NCBI GenBank assembly: GCA_003511885.1 | Contig: DOIX01000142.1 | Coordinates: forward strand, 1-8,333 | Reading direction: 5' to 3' | Source of the DNA: Cyanobacteria bacterium UBA11153 | GTDB lineage: Bacteria > Cyanobacteriota > Cyanobacteriia > Cyanobacteriales > Coleofasciculaceae | DNA: 8,333 nt | In this document: positions 6,870 to 8,333 of the stretch, piece by piece | Layout: each line of letters starts with the position of its first letter | Numbering within the stretch: position 1 is the stretch's first letter | Notes under the pieces: generated by a model | Told to the model about the DNA's origin: nothing | The model's database searches: none | The model's input: only the letters and a program-made list of their open reading frames with translations | Program-made: the position numbers and the translations under genes

Positions 6870-7838
6870 ATACAAACTCGCCACATATTCCCCATATCCG
6901 TTATAAGGGAGGGTATCTCGTTTTTCCCAAGAAAACTCTTTGACTGCACCAATATATTTTTCAGTAGCTTGAGACCAACGGGGGTGAGGCTTGCTAGGAT
7001 TAACATTAGCCTCAAAATCATATTCATCTGGCACTATCGTATGCCAGAAAGTGGCAGGTTGAGTCTCGACAAACTCAATTTTCACAATCGATTTTGCTCC
7101 CTTAAATCCATACTTCCACGGGACTACTTCTCGAATGGGTGCGCCGTGTTGTTTGGGTAATAGATGTCCGTAAATACCAACAGCAAAAAATGCTAATTCG
7201 TTCGCCATTTCTGCTAAGGTTAAGCTTTCGGTATAAGGCCAAGGTAAATTACCGCTTAAAGTCCAAGATGGCCCAATTCTAATTTCTGGATTATCATAAG
7301 AGATAAAGCGGACGAATTTGGCTTTCGATGTAGGTTCGACTTCTGCCATTAAGAGTTTCATGGGAAAGCCAATCCAGGGTAATACCATGGACCAAGCTTC
7401 TACGCAGCGAAACCGATAGATTCTTTCTTCAAGGGGAAATTTTTTAATTAAATCGTCTAAGTCGTAGGTACGGGGATTTTTTACGTTTCCGGTAACTTCA
7501 ATTTTCCAATCTTCGGTTGGCAATCCTTGGGCGGCTTGCCAAATAGATTTACTTGTGCCAAATTCATAATAGTTGTTATACCGTCCTGCTAGTAATTCAG
7601 TGGTAATGGGACGATCGACTTTGGCAAAGGCGGGATTGGTTTTAACGGATAATTTGGGTAAATTTATGCTAGCAGCCAGTTTTTGATCTGGCTCGGAGCT
7701 TGACTGACATCCTAGAATCGGGAGGATGCTGGCACCAACTAGGGTTTTGAGGAAGCGACGGCGGTTGAAATAGGCGGCTTCTGAGGTGACTTCTCTTTCT
7801 GGGATTTCCCAGGCTTTGGGGATGCGGATGGTTGTCAT
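6864..7838 (-). CDS. msrP: MsrP (YedY)-type molybdenum sulfoxide reductase catalytic subunit
   Basis: A molybdopterin oxidoreductase of the sulfite-oxidase fold. In E. coli, MsrP reduces methionine sulfoxide in envelope proteins with electrons from the haem protein MsrQ. The 324-aa product has a Tat signal, NRRRFLK at 25-31, with a short hydrophobic stretch. The Mo-ligand Cys is C145 in RFRCVEAWSM. The family blocks PIREVVPWKYGFKGAKS (234-250) and ANVNPSKPHPRWSQATE (277-293) are also present. The signal ends in a lipobox-like ILGC (C44), suggesting a Tat-exported lipoprotein. I chose the ATG at 7838, which gives an N-terminus like that of E. coli MsrP. A GTG at 7904 (346 aa) would start in a CAGAGG repeat and is less likely. 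No Shine-Dalgarno is clear, and msrQ is not in the window. The family assignment is firm. Substrate and electron donor in this organism are inferred. Confidence 0.94.
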   Translation of the reverse strand: MTTIRIPKAWEIPEREVTSEAAYFNRRRFLKTLVGASILPILGCQSSSEPDQKLAASINLPKLSVKTNPAFAKVDRPITTELLAGRYNNYYEFGTSKSIWQAAQGLPTEDWKIEVTGNVKNPRTYDLDDLIKKFPLEERIYRFRCVEAWSMVLPWIGFPMKLLMAEVEPTSKAKFVRFISYDNPEIRIGPSWTLSGNLPWPYTESLTLAEMANELAFFAVGIYGHLLPKQHGAPIREVVPWKYGFKGAKSIVKIEFVETQPATFWHTIVPDEYDFEANVNPSKPHPRWSQATEKYIGAVKEFSWEKRDTLPYNGYGEYVASLYG

Positions 7839-7900
7839 GGAGTAAAGTAAAGTGGCTTGGCGTTTGTCTGGATCGCGTATTGGTCGCTTATTTTCTTTTA

Positions 7901-7942
7901 ACACAGAGGTGCGCAGAGGTTGGCACCGCAGATGCGCAGAGG
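7901..7942. repeat. CAGAGG-type intergenic repeat
   Basis: TGCGCAGAGG occurs at 7910-7919 and 7933-7942 (period 23), preceded by a related ACACAGAGG. Strings of CAGAGG-containing units like this are common between genes in cyanobacteria. On the minus strand it supplies the GTG at 7904 that would lengthen msrP. Confidence 0.6.
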
Positions 7943-8109
7943 CGGGAAAGAATAGTCTCTGAGGCTTTTATCTTGAGGGTTTTTGTGGTTGAGGGCTTTT
8001 TGGGTAAAAATCAGCCAAATGGCGTAAGGAATTCATCATTTTTGCGGATGCGCGATTCTTTGGGTATGGTTGATAATTAATATTGACACCAAAAAACTAG
8101 TTGATTGAG
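7943..8109. other. Non-coding stretch upstream of msrP
   Basis: No convincing gene on either strand. It holds loosely repeated TTGAGGG(C)TTTT motifs (about 7973-8006, with TTGAGGGCTT again near 8105) and an AT-rich patch with a TTGACA box on the plus strand at 8083-8088, but no matching -10. The msrP promoter probably lies in this segment or the next, but I cannot place it. Confidence 0.4.
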
Positions 8110-8155
8110 GGCTTGCGCTGTGGAGTCGGTTTTTAGTCATTGCGCAGCCTTTTTT
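8110..8155 (+). terminator. Intrinsic terminator-like hairpin on the plus strand
   Basis: GGCTTGCGC (8110-8118) pairs with GCGCAGCC (8142-8149) as eight base pairs with one bulged T. A 23-nt loop separates them and six T follow (8150-8155), then more T-rich sequence. The polarity is plus-strand only, because the other side is followed by CCTCAATC on the minus strand. No plus-strand gene is supported upstream, so the transcript it would end is unknown. Confidence 0.5.
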
Positions 8156-8177
8156 GTTTTTTGTTTTTTACTTAGGC

Positions 8178-8227
8178 GGTGACACTAATAATAGTGGTGA
8201 TGGTGCCCTGCTAAAGGATAATGCACC
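8178..8227. other. Cluster of small hairpins, possible structured RNA
   Basis: Two inverted repeats lie close together. CACTA and TAGTG (8183-8187 and 8192-8196) enclose ATAA. GGTGC and GCACC (8202-8206 and 8223-8227) enclose a segment in which CCT and AGG can also pair. Flanking GGTGA copies allow alternative pairings. It matches no riboswitch class I recognise. It may be a transcript leader, an unrecognised small RNA or simply a repeat fragment. Confidence 0.25.
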
Positions 8228-8247
8228 TTACATATAGATGTTTTACT

Positions 8248-8275
8248 GTCAACTATCAATTGTCAACTGTCAACT
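8248..8275. repeat. Heptanucleotide array GTCAACT, four units, inverted orientation
   Basis: Units GTCAACT, ATCAATT, GTCAACT and GTCAACT, the reverse complement of AGTTGAC. The orientation matches the array at 6842 and is opposite to those at 1371 and 6140. It directly precedes the palindromic element at the right edge. Confidence 0.85.
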
Positions 8276-8288
8276 ACCCACAGCCCGT

Positions 8289-8333
8289 CAGAGAATAAAT
8301 TCTCTGCCTTATAGCTTAAGTCGGTTGAAACCG
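8289..8333. repeat. Two-palindrome interspersed element, cut by the window end
   Basis: CAGAGAAT (8289-8296) and ATTCTCTG (8299-8306) form a perfect 8-bp inverted repeat with a 2-bp centre. After a 15-bp spacer, CGGTT (8322-8326) and AACCG (8329-8333) form a second one that may continue beyond the window. The paired-palindrome layout resembles REP-like or other small mobile repeats scattered through filamentous cyanobacterial genomes. The exact family is not identified here. Confidence 0.5.

Noticed and set aside
6786..7160. Plus-strand frame of 124 codons across the trpF-msrP junction
   Set aside because: Antisense to the conserved C-terminal blocks of msrP and the trpF start; reads through the heptamer array; no recognisable domain.
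7832..8080. Plus-strand frame of 82 codons ending 30 bp before the plus-strand terminator
   Set aside because: It overlaps the msrP 5' end in antisense, and its middle is the CAGAGG repeat (TQRCAEVGTADAQRR). No ribosome binding site or family features; the terminator spacing is kept as a separate observation.

Overview
The window looks like chromosomal DNA of a filamentous, probably non-heterocystous, cyanobacterium. The evidence is four copies of the HIP1 octamer GCGATCGC, dense heptanucleotide tandem repeats between genes, and gene types common in that group: multi-PAS kinases, OmpR regulators with C-terminal Hpt and receiver domains, and a cyanobacterial UbiH-type hydroxylase. The order-level placement is an inference. 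All six protein genes lie on the minus strand, so transcription runs from high to low coordinates.

In transcription order: 7839-8333 has no supported gene. It holds part of a palindromic interspersed repeat at the right edge, a heptamer array, a cluster of small hairpins, a terminator-like hairpin pointing along the plus strand, and a CAGAGG-type repeat. Next come msrP (6864-7838), a Tat-exported molybdenum sulfoxide reductase with a lipobox, and trpF (6188-6814) of tryptophan synthesis, 49 bp apart. A 172-bp gap with another heptamer array and an extended -10 promoter candidate leads into the signalling block.

The signalling block (6015 to 1572) has three genes. The first is a 650-residue composite response regulator (REC, OmpR-type winged helix, Hpt-like, two further REC). 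The second is a soluble histidine kinase with three PAS domains, starting 26 bp later. The third is a single-domain receiver 83 bp further on, possibly with its own promoter. The set holds one kinase histidine, one Hpt histidine and several receiver aspartates, enough for a multistep phosphorelay that ends in DNA binding. The wiring and the signal cannot be read from sequence.

A 230-350 bp intergenic segment with an 11-unit heptamer array and a G-run/C-run repeat that may act as a terminator separates this block from a UbiH/COQ6-family FAD monooxygenase (50-1294).

No completely new system is evident. The points most worth a second look are the composite regulator (one pseudo-receiver and a translated dispersed palindrome in its linker), four heptamer arrays in two orientations that supply stop codons and spurious starts, the lipoprotein form of MsrP, and an orphan plus-strand terminator in the rightmost intergenic region.
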